In this document: piece by piece, positions 34,457 to 46,823 of the stretch
Layout: each line of letters begins with the position of its first letter
Numbering within the stretch: position 1 is the stretch's first letter
Assembly: GCA_009667805.1 (NCBI GenBank)
Contig: CM019075.1
Span: forward strand, 14,833,738-14,897,737
Length of the DNA: 64,000 nt
Source of the DNA: Leptobrachium leishanense
Lineage: Eukaryota; Chordata; Amphibia; Anura; Megophryidae
Direction of reading: 5' to 3'
The notes under the pieces: model-generated
Seen by the model: only the letters and a program-made list of their open reading frames with translations
Told to the model about the DNA's origin: nothing
Databases searched by the model: none
Position numbers and translations under genes: made by a program

Positions 34457-34572
34457 GGTCTCAAATTCTTGCCCCTACAGATATTGATGGCCTGCAATTC
34501 CCAGAGATCTTTGAATGCAACAGAAGGACAGAGAATCATGGGAGTTGTAGTTCCGAAAAGTCTGGGGCCCTA
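34457..34572. mobile_element. ACTACA-type MITE
   Basis: GGCCTGCAATTCCCAGAGAT and GAATCATGGGAGTTGTAGTT are inverted arms. It abuts the repeat starting at 34567. 33997-34456 otherwise shows nothing recognised. Confidence 0.65.
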
Positions 34573-34618
34573 TTCCAAGGCAGTCGTTATGGTTAAGAGT
34601 TTGAGACGCACAACATAA

Positions 34619-34720
34619 GGCTATCCTAAACAAAAGATAAATCCAGGTAAAGTATCCATGTAATTGGGCAGACTAGATGGGCCGAAAGGTTCTTATCTGC
34701 CGACATTTTTCTATGATTCT
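34619..34720 (+). mobile_element. CR1 3'-end fragment, same family as 15824
   Basis: GGCTATCCTAAACAAAAGAT to TTCTATGATTCT matches the last about 100 bases of the LINE at 15824-19787. It is bounded by a perfect 7-base duplication AACATAA (34612-34618 and 34721-34727), showing a strongly 5'-truncated insertion. Confidence 0.92.
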
Positions 34721-35016
34721 AACATAACGGCAGACGTTTGCCAGCTAATTTTTTCACGTCCTATTCCAACCTTGTAGTTAAAAGAGACATGCCGACCTTA
34801 GCGTCTTGCGTTCCTTACTGTACTCGGCGTCTCCTATACTAAACGTGGAACACACAAGTTGTTAAAAAATGAGAGAAAAACGACCTATTCCAAGGTGCTG
34901 AATGAACGTAACAGCTCGGTGCAAACCAGGGGAATGTAACCCCTCTTGAAAGCTGGTGTGACGCTCATAACGACACGTAAACCCTGGTGTAACCTCCTTG
35001 AGCAGGTGAAGTCTAT

Positions 35017-35910
35017 CAGGGTTATCCAAAGAGATTCGAAAAGTCACCGCACGTTCGGTGACCTTTCTTTCTCTTCAATTCGGTTCCTTTTGCTGATCCC
35101 ATTTTGGTGACCCTGCGGTGTATTCAGCAAGCACCACAGGGTCCCGCAAACCCGACGAAAACTCACCGCAAAACACAGCGAATGCACGCCAAAAACCTGC
35201 AAAAACATCTGGATTAACCCGTTGAAGACGCCGGAAAAAGCCGAGCAGGAGCCGATCACCCGCAGCGAAGCCGCCGGAAAAAGCCGAGACTGCAGACAGA
35301 GGGAGGTGAATAAATTAGCAAAACAGTTTGTATGAATGTGTGAAAGTGAAAAGCTGTTTGCAAAGAAACTACTGAGCGAAAATGTCTGAAATTTGCATAT
35401 GATCCAGGGAATGATAATAAAAAGGGCTGTTACAGAAAAAAGAAGAAAACGTAAAAAAAAAAAAAAAAAATCGGACTTTTAAAAAAAGAAAAATTCTGAA
35501 AAATGCTTAAAATATCATAAAAAATCTATAGATAAAGAGACTTTTTACTGCAGAATTTTATAATGAACGGTTTATTAGATATTGAATTAAAACCGGAATA
35601 TTTTTAACATTGAAGCCTATGGGATTCTCCTGAATTAACTTGCCGAATTAAAACACCGAATGGCAGGGCATTAGGGGAACCTTTCACTGCTGGTTTGTGT
35701 TCTCTGAATAGCCGAAGCAGTGCTTTTTCATGGGGATTTCACTGCCCTCGAACAGGCACCGAACAGGCACCGTATGTGCAGGCAATTCGCCAGGATTTGG
35801 CAAATTGCCTGCTCTCTGGTTAGCCGAACGGCCAGGAAAGGCAACCGAACGCTGATTTTCAGCATTCTCTTACCTTTCTCAAGCAATTCGGAGCTCTTTG
35901 GATAACCCTG
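35017..35910. mobile_element. CAGGG-ended non-autonomous transposon, copy A
   Basis: 894 bases, from CAGGGTTATCCAAAGAG to CTCTTTGGATAACCCTG, with the 3-base duplication TAT (35014-35016 and 35911-35913). Removing it restores GAAGTCTATGGAGC, as in the relative at 31680. Interior words include GATCGGCTCCTGC (inverted here), AATCCCATAGGCTTCAATGT (inverted) and TTATTATCATTC (inverted). No transposase is encoded. Confidence 0.9.
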
Positions 35911-36191
35911 TATGGAGCTGTTACGGCTCTGGTTAAGTTTACACCAGGGTTGAGATACACACACAGTTAATGAGAGTTAGCTGCGCCAGCATCCACTTTC
36001 AGCAGCGCCAGCCGGTAATTTCACTGCTCCACACACTGCATAACGTCTCGCAAAGAGATTTTAACGTTTCCAGCCGACTTTAGCATCTTGGTCAGAATAC
36101 AGACGTTAAAGGCCAGATGTTAAAGGCCAACGGCCGGCGCACGATTTTTCCATTAGCGTCTGACTGTTAACGGCAACCTTGGAATACGGGT

Positions 36192-36959
36192 CCTGTGGGG
36201 GGGTCCAGGGTTCGTTATCCCGGGTAATGGACTGCGAAGTTGGATTTATGTCCGCACTGCACAATAAAACACAGAGAGGTGAAAATACACAGAATGTTTT
36301 ATTTTCAGTAGTAATATCCAATTGTAACGGGCCGTTTTAGGTCAGCGTAGCTACGTGGACAGTTACAGTAAGTGTCAGCTCTTTTCCCCAAGTTTCGATG
36401 AGCTTGTTTCTCTGCTGGATGAAGGTGTATAAATAGCTGACTATTATTACTCCTCGCTTGTGGAAGTGTCATCACTTTGGAAGGGCTGCGTCTCCGGTGA
36501 GGCTCGCCATCTGTGCCAGTTCCATGGATAGATCTGGCCTGGGAATTCACATGCAAACTCTCGACGCAATTAATCCTTCCTTCCAGCTTCTAAACAGTCA
36601 AAGCAAACAGACAGATTATTGTAGTGGCATCGCGTTGAGCAGCCTTCCGTCAGCGGTGGCACAGGTCGTTTGCAGCAGCGTCTGCAAGGTTCGGCGGTTG
36701 TTCAGCAGCTCAGAGATTGTGTGGGATAATATGAGATGTCCTGCGAGGGACGAGTCGCAATATTCTGCAATCTAGGTGCACGCCTTCCAGGTATCGCTGA
36801 CTAGGATGCAACGTGTTTGGGGTCAGACCTCGGTGTCCCTTTTTTCTCTCCTTTGTCGCTGGAAATGGCTTTGTGTAAATAAATACTTTCTGCTTTACAA
36901 AATTACTTTTTTATTGACATAAACTGGTCCTGATCGTGTCACCTAAAAGTGCATGGATA
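36192..36959. other. No recognised feature
   Basis: Mixed sequence with short open frames. No family or exon could be supported. Confidence 0.35.
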
Positions 36960-37890
36960 GCCTCGACTATGGCACCTAGGGCAGGTGAGGGGGAGGAGGG
37001 GGATAGGACAGGTGATGGAGAGGTAGGTGAGTAAGGGGGATGACAGGAAGGATGTTGGTAAGGGAGGTGACGAGGAGGAAGTGGGTAGGGGGGTGACGAC
37101 AGCAGGGTCAATCGGGCAGGTGATGGGGAAGTGGTGGGTAAGGCAGGTGACAGGTACAGGGTGCTATCGAACAGGTGACAGGGAAGTAGGGGAGCAGATA
37201 ATGGGAATAGGGTGGGTAGGCCAGATGATAGGAAGGAGATGTGTAGGGCAGGTGATGGGAATGGGGTGGGTAGGGCAGGCAATGGAAAGGTGATGGGTAG
37301 GGCAGCGATGGTGTGGTAGTGCAGGTGACCGGAATGGAGTGGGTTGATAGGGCAGGTGATGGGAATGGGTTGGGTAGGGAAGGTGACAAAAGTGGGGTAG
37401 GTACGGCAGGTGATGGGTAGGGCATGTGACGAGAGTGGGATAGGTAGGGCAGGTGATGGGTGGTGCAGGTGACGAGAGTGGGGTAGGTAGGGCAGGTGAT
37501 GGGTAGGGCATGTAACGAGAGTGGGGTAGGTAGGGCAGGTGATGGGTGGGGCAGGTGACGAGAGTGGGGTAGGTAGGGCAGGTGATGGGTGGGGCATGTG
37601 ACGAGAGTGGGGTAGGTAGGGCAGGTGATGGGTAGGGCATGTAACGAGAGTGGGGTAGGTAGGGCAGGTGATGGGTGGGGCATGTGATGAGAGTGGGGTA
37701 GGTAGGGCAGGTGATGGGTAGTGCATGTGACTAGAGTGGGTTAGGTAAGGAGGGTGATGGGTAGGGCATGTGACGAGAGTGGGGTAGGTAGGGCAGGTGA
37801 TGGGTAGGGCATGTGACGAGAGTGGGGTAGGTAGGGCAGGTGATGTGACGAGAGTGGGGTAGGTAGGGCAGGTGATGGGTAGGGCAGGTA
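36960..37890. repeat. 43-base minisatellite and degenerate edge
   Basis: Unit AGAGTGGGGTAGGTAGGGCA, GGTGATGGGTGGGGCATGTG, ACG. Regular from about 37380 to 37890 and degenerate before. Because 43 is not a multiple of 3, each reading frame is visited in turn, and all three minus frames stay open (up to 328 codons) as Pro/Thr/His-rich artefacts. Confidence 0.93.
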
Positions 37891-38399
37891 AAAACAATCA
37901 GGGCAGAGCAGTGTGTAAGGGGTGCAATACCAGCGACGGAAAGTCATGGATTTGAACAGGAAACAGACGATTTGTGTAAAAGCCCCAGGGAGAGCCGAGG
38001 TGCGGGATCATGGCGCGCATTATGTGACTGGTTTCTTAATTGTTATATAAAAGCTTATGTTTCTCGCTGTCATTAATCCTCTGGAACAGGAGAGGCCAGG
38101 GAGGTTTCACATGCCCTTCCTTACTATGCTCATTTCAAAGCTATAACCCTCTGTGTTAGCGGGTTGCAGCGGCATAGCAAACGCATGATATGGGGGTGCT
38201 TATTCAGACACGGGGTGGCAAAATGTATACAGTATAGACAGAGAGCAGGCCTGTTGAGAATTGTGTAGGCAGGGAGCAGATGTGACAAAGAAGGCAGACA
38301 GCCCGTGTTCTGAGGTGTATATAGATACAGATACATTATACTTCTGGTGGACAGACAACTCTAGCGGCTGCCGAGCAATAGGAAGTCATGGAGCCCTCT

Positions 38400-39060
38400 G
38401 TTGTAGAGAGCTGCTATTACAGAGGTATATGTAGGTGTGAAATTAGTATGTTGATAGAGAGATGGCATAACATAGGTATATGTATGTAGAGAGCTGGTAT
38501 TACAGAGGTATATGTAGGCTGAGGGCTTCTATTATAGTGGTGTGTGTATACAGGTACAGAGGACACTTATCACAGAGGTATATGTAGGTGTGAGAGTGGT
38601 ATATGTAGAAAGAGAGGTGGTGTAACAATGGTATATTTAGGTAGAGGGCTGCTGTTATAGTGATGTGTAAACAGATAGAAAGGCCACTTATCACAGAGGT
38701 ATATGTAGACAGAGAGGTGGTGTAACAATGGTATATGTAGGTAGAGGGCTGCTGTTATAGCGATGTGTTTACAGATAGAAAGGCCACTTATCACAGAGGT
38801 ATATGTAGACAGAGAGGTGGTGTAACAATGGTATATGTAGGTAGAGGGCTGCTGTTATAGCGATGTGTTTACAGATAGAAAGGGCACTTATTGCAGAGGT
38901 ATATGTAGAGAGAGGTGATGTAACAGAGGAATATGTAGAGAGAGGTGATGTAACAGAGGTATATGTAGCCAGAGAGGTGGTGTAACAGAGGTATATGTAG
39001 AGAGAAGTGATGTAACAGAGGTATATGTAGCCAGAGAGGTGGTGTAACAGAGATATGACG
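38400..39060. repeat. Composite 100-base tandem repeat
   Basis: AGAGGTATATGTAG words recur throughout. A larger 100-base unit with ACAGATAGAAAGGCCACTTA is seen at 38671, 38771 and 38871. The right end has short units of about 30 bases (AGAGAGGTGATGTAACAG). 39061-39946 shows nothing recognised. Confidence 0.9.
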
Positions 39061-39946
39061 AGGGCTGTTGACATTGCCTTCCATCTGCCTGGCACATCTA
39101 GTCAATGTCCATTTCCCGGCGTGGTCTGCTGTGGCTCGGGTCAGTAGTGGTAATCCGGGGGAAGGCACAGCATGCTGGGAGGCCGGGAGATTATGATTTG
39201 ATTGGATAATCCTGGGATTAGCGGGGGGCTCTGAGATTTTCTGCGGGCGATTAGAGGAGGAATCAGTACACAGCTGGCTTCTGATCTGGAGGCCACGCCA
39301 TGCCATACCCCCACTCCCCAAGCACACTGGACGCCCACCTTAAAACAATTCGCGCACCGCTTAGCTGTGCCCCCAAAAACAACCTGTTGACTGTCCCCGC
39401 CATGAACCATCCAACTGTAAAAGGCTCGATGCCCGCAGGCAGTTTTCAGATACATAGATAAGTCATTTGTAATTGCTGTGCCACGTATAATATGCTTTCC
39501 CATGTGATACACCGGTGTTATAGACGCGGGAGCTCCCAGCGGTCAGTGACGCAGGGATATATACAGCTCAGACATTGTTCAATCTATATGGGAATTAGCT
39601 GATCAATGTAGCAGCCAGTAATTGCATTAATTAACCTTTGCTGGGGGTGATGGAGAGGACTCGCCTGGGAACGTCTACAGACGATCTGTTAAACCTGTCT
39701 GACATTACACAGGTATGCGAAACGTTATCCCCCCCAACCCGCCTCCCCTCCCCATTTGGTTCAGAATTGATCTATTGTTGCACAGGAAGGTTACATGATC
39801 TCGTTACAAATTGCTACACATATGCATTATGCACCCGTGTTGAGCGATTCTACTTTAAACGTCAACTCCGACAACCTACAGGTATTGCTTGGCCTACAAT
39901 CAATGTTGTAGTCCACACAGCTTGTCTCCAGACGCTAGGCCTGTGA

Positions 39947-40072
39947 TGTCGGTAACCCCAAATGTTTGGGAACTACATGGCCCATGATGCTCGGCTAGCC
40001 TTAAGTGTGACTAACCATCATGGAGCATGTAGTTCCCAAACATCTGGAGGGCCAAGGTTGCGGTCCCCTGCC
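39947..40072. mobile_element. ACTACA-type MITE
   Basis: GTCGGTAACCCCAAATGTTT, GGAACTACATGGCCCATGAT and the inverted AACATCTGGAGGGCCAAGG. Near-complete arms. Confidence 0.8.
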
Positions 40073-40454
40073 AGATTAGCTGGCTGCAAGCACGGGTTTG
40101 GGTATGCAACAAGACAAAACCCTGTCCAGGCCGCCTGTTTGAGGCTGGTTAACCCCGTCAGCAGGAGTCAGGTAGTGATTGTTGCAGAGTCATGCTGACT
40201 GAATGGCGAAAAGCAACAACTGTGTCAATCAAGGAGGACGACAAAAAACGAGATTAAAATCCACCACTACGGAAATGACATGTTATTCTACGTAAGAGAG
40301 ACGTAGCGATATGTATTGCTTTGGTGTTAACTCTTAAAAGGAGGCATTGTCCAGATCCTCTCATTTATTTGCCGGTGGCTACCTGTACTGTGCTGCCCGA
40401 TGCAGAGTGTGTGAAAAATAAACCTTAAAAATAAGAGCCAGGAGTGTCGGCTTA

Positions 40455-40879
40455 GGCTAGGGTCAGACTGAGGCAGTGCGAACGCGCGTGCAGGCGCACT
40501 TAATCACGGCCGCACTAGCAGCAAATGACGGGCAATGACGGCCAATATACGAAGTACGGTCGCACAAAAGTCCGGCTGCGCAACGCAAGTGGAAAACGAA
40601 CGCATTTTGTCGAGAACGTAAAACCTCTAGTACGGTTGTACAGAGTGCGCTGCGTCCGCTAGAGGCGTGTGTGCGTGAATTGGAGATGTCAGACACTGCT
40701 AATGTCCGGCCAACATAACGTCCAGATGCACAAAGTGTTTTATTGATGATCCGTACAAAATCACGGATGCAAATGCGCATAGTATGACCGCTATCGCGTA
40801 CTCCGTGAAAAAATGCGTCCATTTGTTCGAACGCACTTTTTCACAGACAACGCGAAAATGTGTTCGTCTGACCCTAGCC
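40455..40879. mobile_element. Harbinger-like MITE, copy 1 of 5
   Basis: Ends GGCTAGGGTCAGAC and GTCTGACCCTAGCC, 425 bases, flanked by TTA on both sides. It shares with the other copies a CpG-rich interior (AACATAACGTCCAGA, TTATTGATGATCCGT). The TWA duplication points to the PIF/Harbinger superfamily. Confidence 0.9.
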
Positions 40880-41379
40880 TTAGATACTTTATATATATCA
40901 CGAATCATTGTGTATTTACACTATAATATACAGAGCCGGAGTTTGGGCTCTGGAAGATGTGTGTTTAGCACAGCCGTGATAGGTCGTGATTCGGCAGGCG
41001 ATAGATTTGGATATTCAGAGTTCTCATAATATAGAAATCTTACTGTACCATTGTTTTAATTTTTGTGTTTATGTCTTTGAGATCGTGGGTGTTGTATAAG
41101 GAGAAGGATTTAAAAAAACATATAAGTATAATTCTACTTCTTTTCACGTATGGCACCTGTATGTATACGGATATTTTTAAATTTTTCTGAGCCGCTGAGA
41201 CTTGATATTTATTATACTGTAAGCTATAGTGTATTTATTGGAGGTTTTGCACTTGTAGTCTCTATTTGGCAGCAATGCTTCTGAATTTTTGGTCACTATC
41301 ACTGATATAGTTGGATATAGCGCACGCTAGGTTCACATTCACCATAATACACACTGCACAGCCAAAAAAATGCCCCCCC

Positions 41380-42770
41380 CCCCCGTACCAGCCTGTTATG
41401 ATCTGGGGAGGCTTCAGAGGATGAGGTCTAGATTCAGCATCGTTATGTGCCCAGAAAATGAGCTCATGTGACTCCCTGAATATACTATATGAGCAGATTT
41501 TTCCATCAATGGGTTTTTTCTCCCCTGATGGCACAGCGGGCATATTCCAAGATGGCAATGCCAGGATTCATTGAGCTCAAATTGTGCAAGAGTGGTTCAG
41601 GGAGCATGAGACCTCATTTTCACACATGGATTGACCACCGCATAGTCCAGACCTTAACCCCATTGAGGATCTTTGGGATAATGTGCTGGAGAAGACTTTA
41701 CGCAGCGCCGCGACTCTCCCAGCATCAATACAAGATCTTGGCCACAAATTAATGAGAGACTCTCAGGGTTATTCAAAGAGATCCGAATGGCTGCCGAAAG
41801 GGAACCGAACGCTGAAAATCAGTGGTCGATTACCTTTCTTGGCCATTCGGCTATCCAGAGGGTAGACAATTCGCCAAATCCTGGCGAATTGCCTGCACAT
41901 ACAGTGCCTGTTCGGTGCCTGTTCGAGGGCAGTGAATCCCCATGAAAAAGCACTGCTTCAGCTATTCAGAGAACACAAACCAGCAGTGAAAGGTTCCCGA
42001 AATGCACTGCCATTCGGTGGTTTAATTCGGCAAGTTTATTCAGGAGAATCCCATAGGCTTCAATGTTAAAAATATTCCTGTTTTAATTCAATATCTAATA
42101 AACCGTTCATTATAAAATTCTGCAGTAAAGAGTCTCTTTATTTATAGATTTTTTATGATATTTTAAGCATTTTTGGGGATTTGTTTTAAAACAAAATTCC
42201 TTTTTTTTTTTTAACTTTACTTATTTTTTCTGTAACAGCCCTTTTTATTATCATTCATTGGATTTTATATGTAAATTTCAGACATTTTCGCTCAGTAGTT
42301 TCTTTGCAAACAGCGTTTCACTTTTCAAACATTCAAGCAAACTGTTATGTTTTTTTCCCACTCCATTCGTCTGCGGTGTCGGGTTTTTCCGGCGGCTGCT
42401 CCGCGCTGTGATCGGCTCCTGCTCAGGTTTTTCCGGTGTTTTCGGCGGGGTTAATCCAGGTGTTTTTGCAGGTTTTCGGTGTGCCTTCGCCGGGTTTTGC
42501 GGTGCGTTTTCGGCGGGTTTGCAGTGACTTTTCCCTGCAATTCGGGGATACACCGCAGGGTCGCCGAAATGGGATCGCCAAATCAAACCGAATTGAAAAG
42601 AACGAAAAGTCACCGAACGTGCAGTAACTTTTCGATTCTCTTTGTATAACCCTGTCTATATAAGAATAAATGCTGTGACATTGCATGAGCTTATCAAAAC
42701 GATGCCGCGGCGAATGCTTGCCACAATCACAACAAAAGGCGCGACAACCAAATATTACAGAGTGTGACTT
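41380..42770 (+). pseudogene. Tc1-like transposase remnant split by a transposon
   Basis: Conceptual translation gives GNARIH then IVQEWFREHE and, after a frameshift near 41625, SPDLNPIEDLW followed by TLPASIQDLG. This is the C-terminal part of a DD34E Tc1 transposase, which cuts and joins transposon ends. The second catalytic Asp lies just before GNARIH, and the Glu is in the PIED block. A Trp codon just before PPHSPDLN has become TGA. The frame breaks off at 41763, where the element at 41764-42654 inserted. The remaining C-terminus (LHELIKTMPRRM, then a TKG segment) resumes near 42670. It is a dead relic with no visible terminal repeats. Confidence 0.85.
41764..42654. mobile_element. CAGGG-ended non-autonomous transposon, copy B
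   Basis: CAGGGTTATTCAAAGAG to CTTTGTATAACCCTG, 891 bases, flanked by the 3-base duplication TCT (41761-41763 and 42655-42657). It is inverted relative to copy A and interrupts the Tc1 relic. Confidence 0.9.
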
Positions 42771-42923
42771 TTATTTTGCCCAGGCAGGGCGTATACCGGA
42801 TACTGTGTGGCATATGGCAAATCAAAAAGACAAACACAATACTGAACGATGGATCCCCAGCACGTTCACAATGTCGTGATCAAACTGTGCTGTCACTCTT
42901 AAATTTTCCTTTCTGCCCTGTAG

Positions 42924-42937
42924 GTTTCCATGGCAAC
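42924..42937. promoter_or_regulatory. RFX X-box-like palindrome
   Basis: GTTTCCATGGCAAC, whose reverse complement GTTGCCATGGAAAC fits the RFX consensus GTNRCC-N(0-3)-RGYAAC in one half and nearly in the other. Function not shown. Confidence 0.4.
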
Positions 42938-43432
42938 AGGCTGCTGTTTTATACGATGCTTTCAGCTATAAGCACAGGTTAAGGATCTGCACGGACCATT
43001 AGCCACTTCCCCCTTTGGGGTGTCTCCTGTTTGATGTCAGCTTAGGTCAACAGCAGGAATCCTCCGACAGCATTAGAGGATTAAGAAAGGACAAAAACAA
43101 AAAATGTATACCCACAGGGTGACTCTTCCTTATCCAAAATGCCAAAAAGCAGACGTGTTTCAAGTTGCGGATTTTGGGATATTTGCATATAATAATGAGA
43201 TATCATGGGGATGGGAGCCAAGTCTGATCACGAAATTCAATCAATACGCACCTTCTACAAAACACCAATATAATTGTAAATAATGGTAAGAAATATCAGA
43301 AGTGGGTAGACAGCAAGGAGCCACTAGAGAAAACATGAAGCAGCACAAAGCTGTAGATGGAACACAAAGACAAACAGCTACAACTTTACACAGCTGATAG
43401 AAATACAAAAACACCAATATCTGTATGTGCTG

Positions 43433-44585
43433 CATAATGCCTGTGTATGGCAATTACAGGGACACCTTGTATCTGTATGTGCTGCTTAATGCCTGTATAT
43501 GGCAATTACAGCAACACCTTGTATCTGTATGTGCCGCATAATGCCTGTGTGTGGCAATTACAGCGACACCTTGTATCTGTATGTGCTGCTTAATGCCTGT
43601 ATATGGCAATTACAGCAACACCTTGTATCTGTATGTGCCGCATAATGCCTGTGTATGGCAATTACAGCGACACCTTGTATCTGTATGAGCTGCATAATGC
43701 CTGTGTATGGCAATTACAGCAACACCGTGTATCTGTATGTGCCGCATAATGCCTGTGTGTGGCAATTACTGCGACACCTTGTATCTGTATGTGACACATA
43801 ATGCCTGTGTATGTCAATTACAGCAACACCTTGTATCTGTATGTGCCGCATAATGCCTGTGTGTGGCAATTACAGCGACACCTTGTATCTGTATGTGACG
43901 CATAATGCCTGTGTATGTCAATTACAGCAACACCTTGTATCTGTATGTGCCGCATAATGCCTGTGTATGGCAATTACAGCGACACCTTGTATCTGTATGT
44001 GCCGCATAATGCCTGTGTATGGCAATTACAGCAACACCTTGTAGCTGTATGTGCCTCATAATGCCTGTGTATGGCAATTACACCGACACCTTGTATCTGT
44101 ATGTGCTGCATAATGCCTGTGTATGGCAATTACAGCGACACCTTGTATCTGTATGTGCCGCATAATGCCTGTGTATGGCAATTACAGCAACACCTTGTAG
44201 CTGTATGTGCCTCATAATGCCTGTGTATGGTAATTACAGCAACACCTTGTAGCTGTATGTGCCTCATAATGCCTGTGTATGGCAATTACAGCAACACCTT
44301 GTATCTGTATGTGCTGCATAATGCCTGTGCATGGCAATTACAGCAACACCTTGTATCTGTATGTGCTGCATAATGCCTGTGTGTGGCAATTACAGCGACA
44401 CCTTGTATCTGTATGTGCCGTATGTGCCGTATGTGCCGCATAATGCCTGCGTATGACAATTACAGCAACACCTTATATCTGTATGTGCCGCATAATGCCT
44501 GCGTATGGCAATTACAGCAACACCTTGTCTCTGTATGTGCTGCATAATGCATGGCATGGCAATTATAGCAACACCTTGTATCTGT
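43433..44585. repeat. 52-base minisatellite, about 22 copies
   Basis: Unit GTATCTGTATGTGCCGCATA, ATGCCTGTGTATGGCAATTA, CAGCAACACCTT. Variants at CGACACC/CAACACC and GCCGC/GCTGC/GACGC show runs of duplication. Near 44413 a short GTATGTGCC triplication is seen. Confidence 0.96.
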
Positions 44586-44834
44586 ACTGTACATGGATTT
44601 TCACTCATAACCCCCTGAATCTTATCCCTGTACAGCAGCAAGTGACCCCACAGCTCTCCCTGTATTCTGCCAAGTCCCTGGCTGCTGGAATGCAGCAATA
44701 AAGTTTGTCGAGCTTTTTATTACAGTGAGGGTGGAGGCTGCTCCTTGCAGCTTCTTTAGGGTGACAGGAGAGAGATATCACAGAGGATCTAATTTCTCAC
44801 CAAAAGGAATGCATATGGAGTTTTATACACTAAA

Positions 44835-45503
44835 GAGGTTATTCACGAACGTTCGAATTGGCCCTGGATGGTGAATTTCACTGTACGGTGCAATTACGGG
44901 ACAATTCATCTAGTCCCCAAATACAGGCAAATTGACAGCAAAATACGGTGCAATTCGGCAGCATCAAAATTGTCCCATAGACTATCGTGTCTTGTATTCA
45001 CAGAATGCCAAATTGCACTCAAATTCCAGCGAAACGCCATGATTTTCGGTGTTTTTCTTTGACAAGTGTAAACAGAAGAACCCCATAAGTTGCAATGTAA
45101 AAAATACTTTTTTTTTAAAAGACCGTTTATTCGTTTTATATTTTTTGCAAAAACCCTTTCATTTTTTAGAAAATCCTTATATATTTTTTAGTTTTGTTTT
45201 TCTTACTTTTTTAAAAGACTTATTTTGTAACAAACCTTTTTATTATTTTTGAAGGACCTTTTTTTTTTTCATTTGGATAAATTTTATTGATTTATACTCC
45301 TATTGCAGTTTGGCGCAATCCGGCGGTTTTTGCCGACGTCCGATAACTGCTTCGGCCACTCCAATTTCGTCGAAATACAGTGACCGTTCGCCAAATAGTG
45401 AATACACCGTATTTTTGTCAAAATGGAATTGCTGAAATGCAGCGATTTGCAGCAAAACACTAACCATCGAAATTGCACGCAACTTCAGTGCTTTGTGACA
45501 CCC
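44835..45503. repeat. Possible distant relative of the CAGGG family
   Basis: Starts AGAGGTTATTCACGAACG, and the interior has AACCCCATAAGTTGCAATGT, then a T-rich run and CTTTTTATTATTTTTG, the same order seen inside the CAGGG elements. The right end does not match the left, so limits are uncertain. 44586-44834 is unassigned. Confidence 0.4.
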
Positions 45504-45506
45504 TTA

Positions 45507-45933
45507 GGCTAGGGTCAGACGAACGCATTTTTCACGTTGCCCGTGAAAAAGTGCGTTCGAACGAACGTACGTATTTTTTCCCGGAATACGCGATAGCGGT
45601 CATACGATGCGCCTTTTCATCCGTGATTTTGGACGGATCATCAATAAAACCCTTTTTGTGTCTGGACGTTATGTTGGCCGGACATTAGCAGCGTCTGACG
45701 TCTCCTAATCACACACACACGCCGCTAGGCGGACGCAGCGCACTCTGTACGTCAGTAGTAGCGGTTTGACGTTCTCGAAAAAATGCGTTCGTTGGCCACT
45801 TGCGTTGCACGGACGAACTTTCGTGCGGCCGTTCGTCGTATGTTCCCCGGCATTGGACGTCATTTGCTGCTAGCACGGCCGTGATTTTGTGCGGCTAAAC
45901 GCACGTGAAAAATGCGTTCGTCTGACCCTAGCC
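45507..45933. mobile_element. Harbinger-like MITE, copy 2 of 5
   Basis: GGCTAGGGTCAGACG to CGTCTGACCCTAGCC, 427 bases, TTA on both sides (45504-45506 and 45934-45936). Reverse orientation relative to copies 1, 3 and 4. Confidence 0.93.
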
Positions 45934-45936
45934 TTA

Positions 45937-46541
45937 AGTGTCCTTTTCATTGTATAATAATACAAACATCTTAGAGAGCAAAAAATATTATTGTCTGAAA
46001 AAATTACTAATAATAATCTTGCGTTGACATAATGCACAAGGTCAAGGTTTTACCGGCACCCCATGACGTCCACATTTTATTTTATTTAATTAAAAATCTG
46101 TAAAATGTGATTAAGTGATGGAGCCGGCGCTGTCAGATTGCTCAATTTATCTCTCGATACATCGCACGGCCTTGGGATATTTCCTAAAGCTGGATCTGCT
46201 CGGCGTATCCGCGATGGCTTGTAATAATTTATAGTGTGAATAGGCCCTGGCAGACATGCCGTGATGAGAGAGGAGTCTGCAGGAGAGTCTTCAGAGACAG
46301 TGTTGGTGTGTTTTCTTTTGGGGATTACAAGATGTAAAGAGAGACGCCTGCAAAATCATGTCTGAGACAGGCATTCCTCGAATAGATAACCGTACCCTCC
46401 CTCTCCATGAAATGTAAACAGGTTTCTATTATGCGTGAAGCTCATTTTCATCGCTTTTGACATATCTTGCAGACGCCGTTACACCACCTGATCATAAGAT
46501 ACTCAGATCATCCCGTGATATTTTTGCAGAACAAAAACATT
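45937..46541. other. No recognised feature
   Basis: AT-rich with no supported exon or repeat. Confidence 0.35.
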
Positions 46542-46823
46542 AGGGGTTATTCAGAGAGAGGCGATCTGGCCCCAAAATGTCACAGAACAGGGAATTTCCC
46601 CGTACGGTGACATTTCAGGGCCATTTGGCTATTCAGAGAGTAGGCAGTTCGCCAAATTTTGACCAATTGCCAGCAAGTACAGTGCCTGTCCGACGGCAGT
46701 GAAATCCCCCATAGAGAAGCAATGGTTAATCTATTCACAGACACCGAACAGCAGAGAAAAGTTGCCGAAGTGCCCTGCTATTTGGTGGTTTCATTTGGCA
46801 GGATTATTCAGGCGAATCCCATA

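Larger units (their letters stand above)
34567..36191 (+). repeat. Copy of the 620-base repeat carrying two nested insertions
   Basis: Begins GGGCCCTATTCCAAGGC and ends CAACCTTGGAATACGGGTCC. The body matches 31350-31972, split by a CR1 3' fragment (34619-34720) and by an unclassified transposon (35017-35910). Both insertions leave clear duplications, so the uninterrupted order can be read directly. Confidence 0.8.

Noticed and set aside
36911..37897. Minus-strand open frame of 328 codons, Pro/Thr/His-rich
   Set aside because: It lies on a 43-base minisatellite, and all three minus frames are open there. The protein is a read-through of a repeat with a unit not divisible by three.
41340..41375. 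C run before the Tc1 relic as a regulatory or G-quadruplex site
   Set aside because: A simple homopolymer run with no surrounding G-tract pattern. Similar runs are common in the window.
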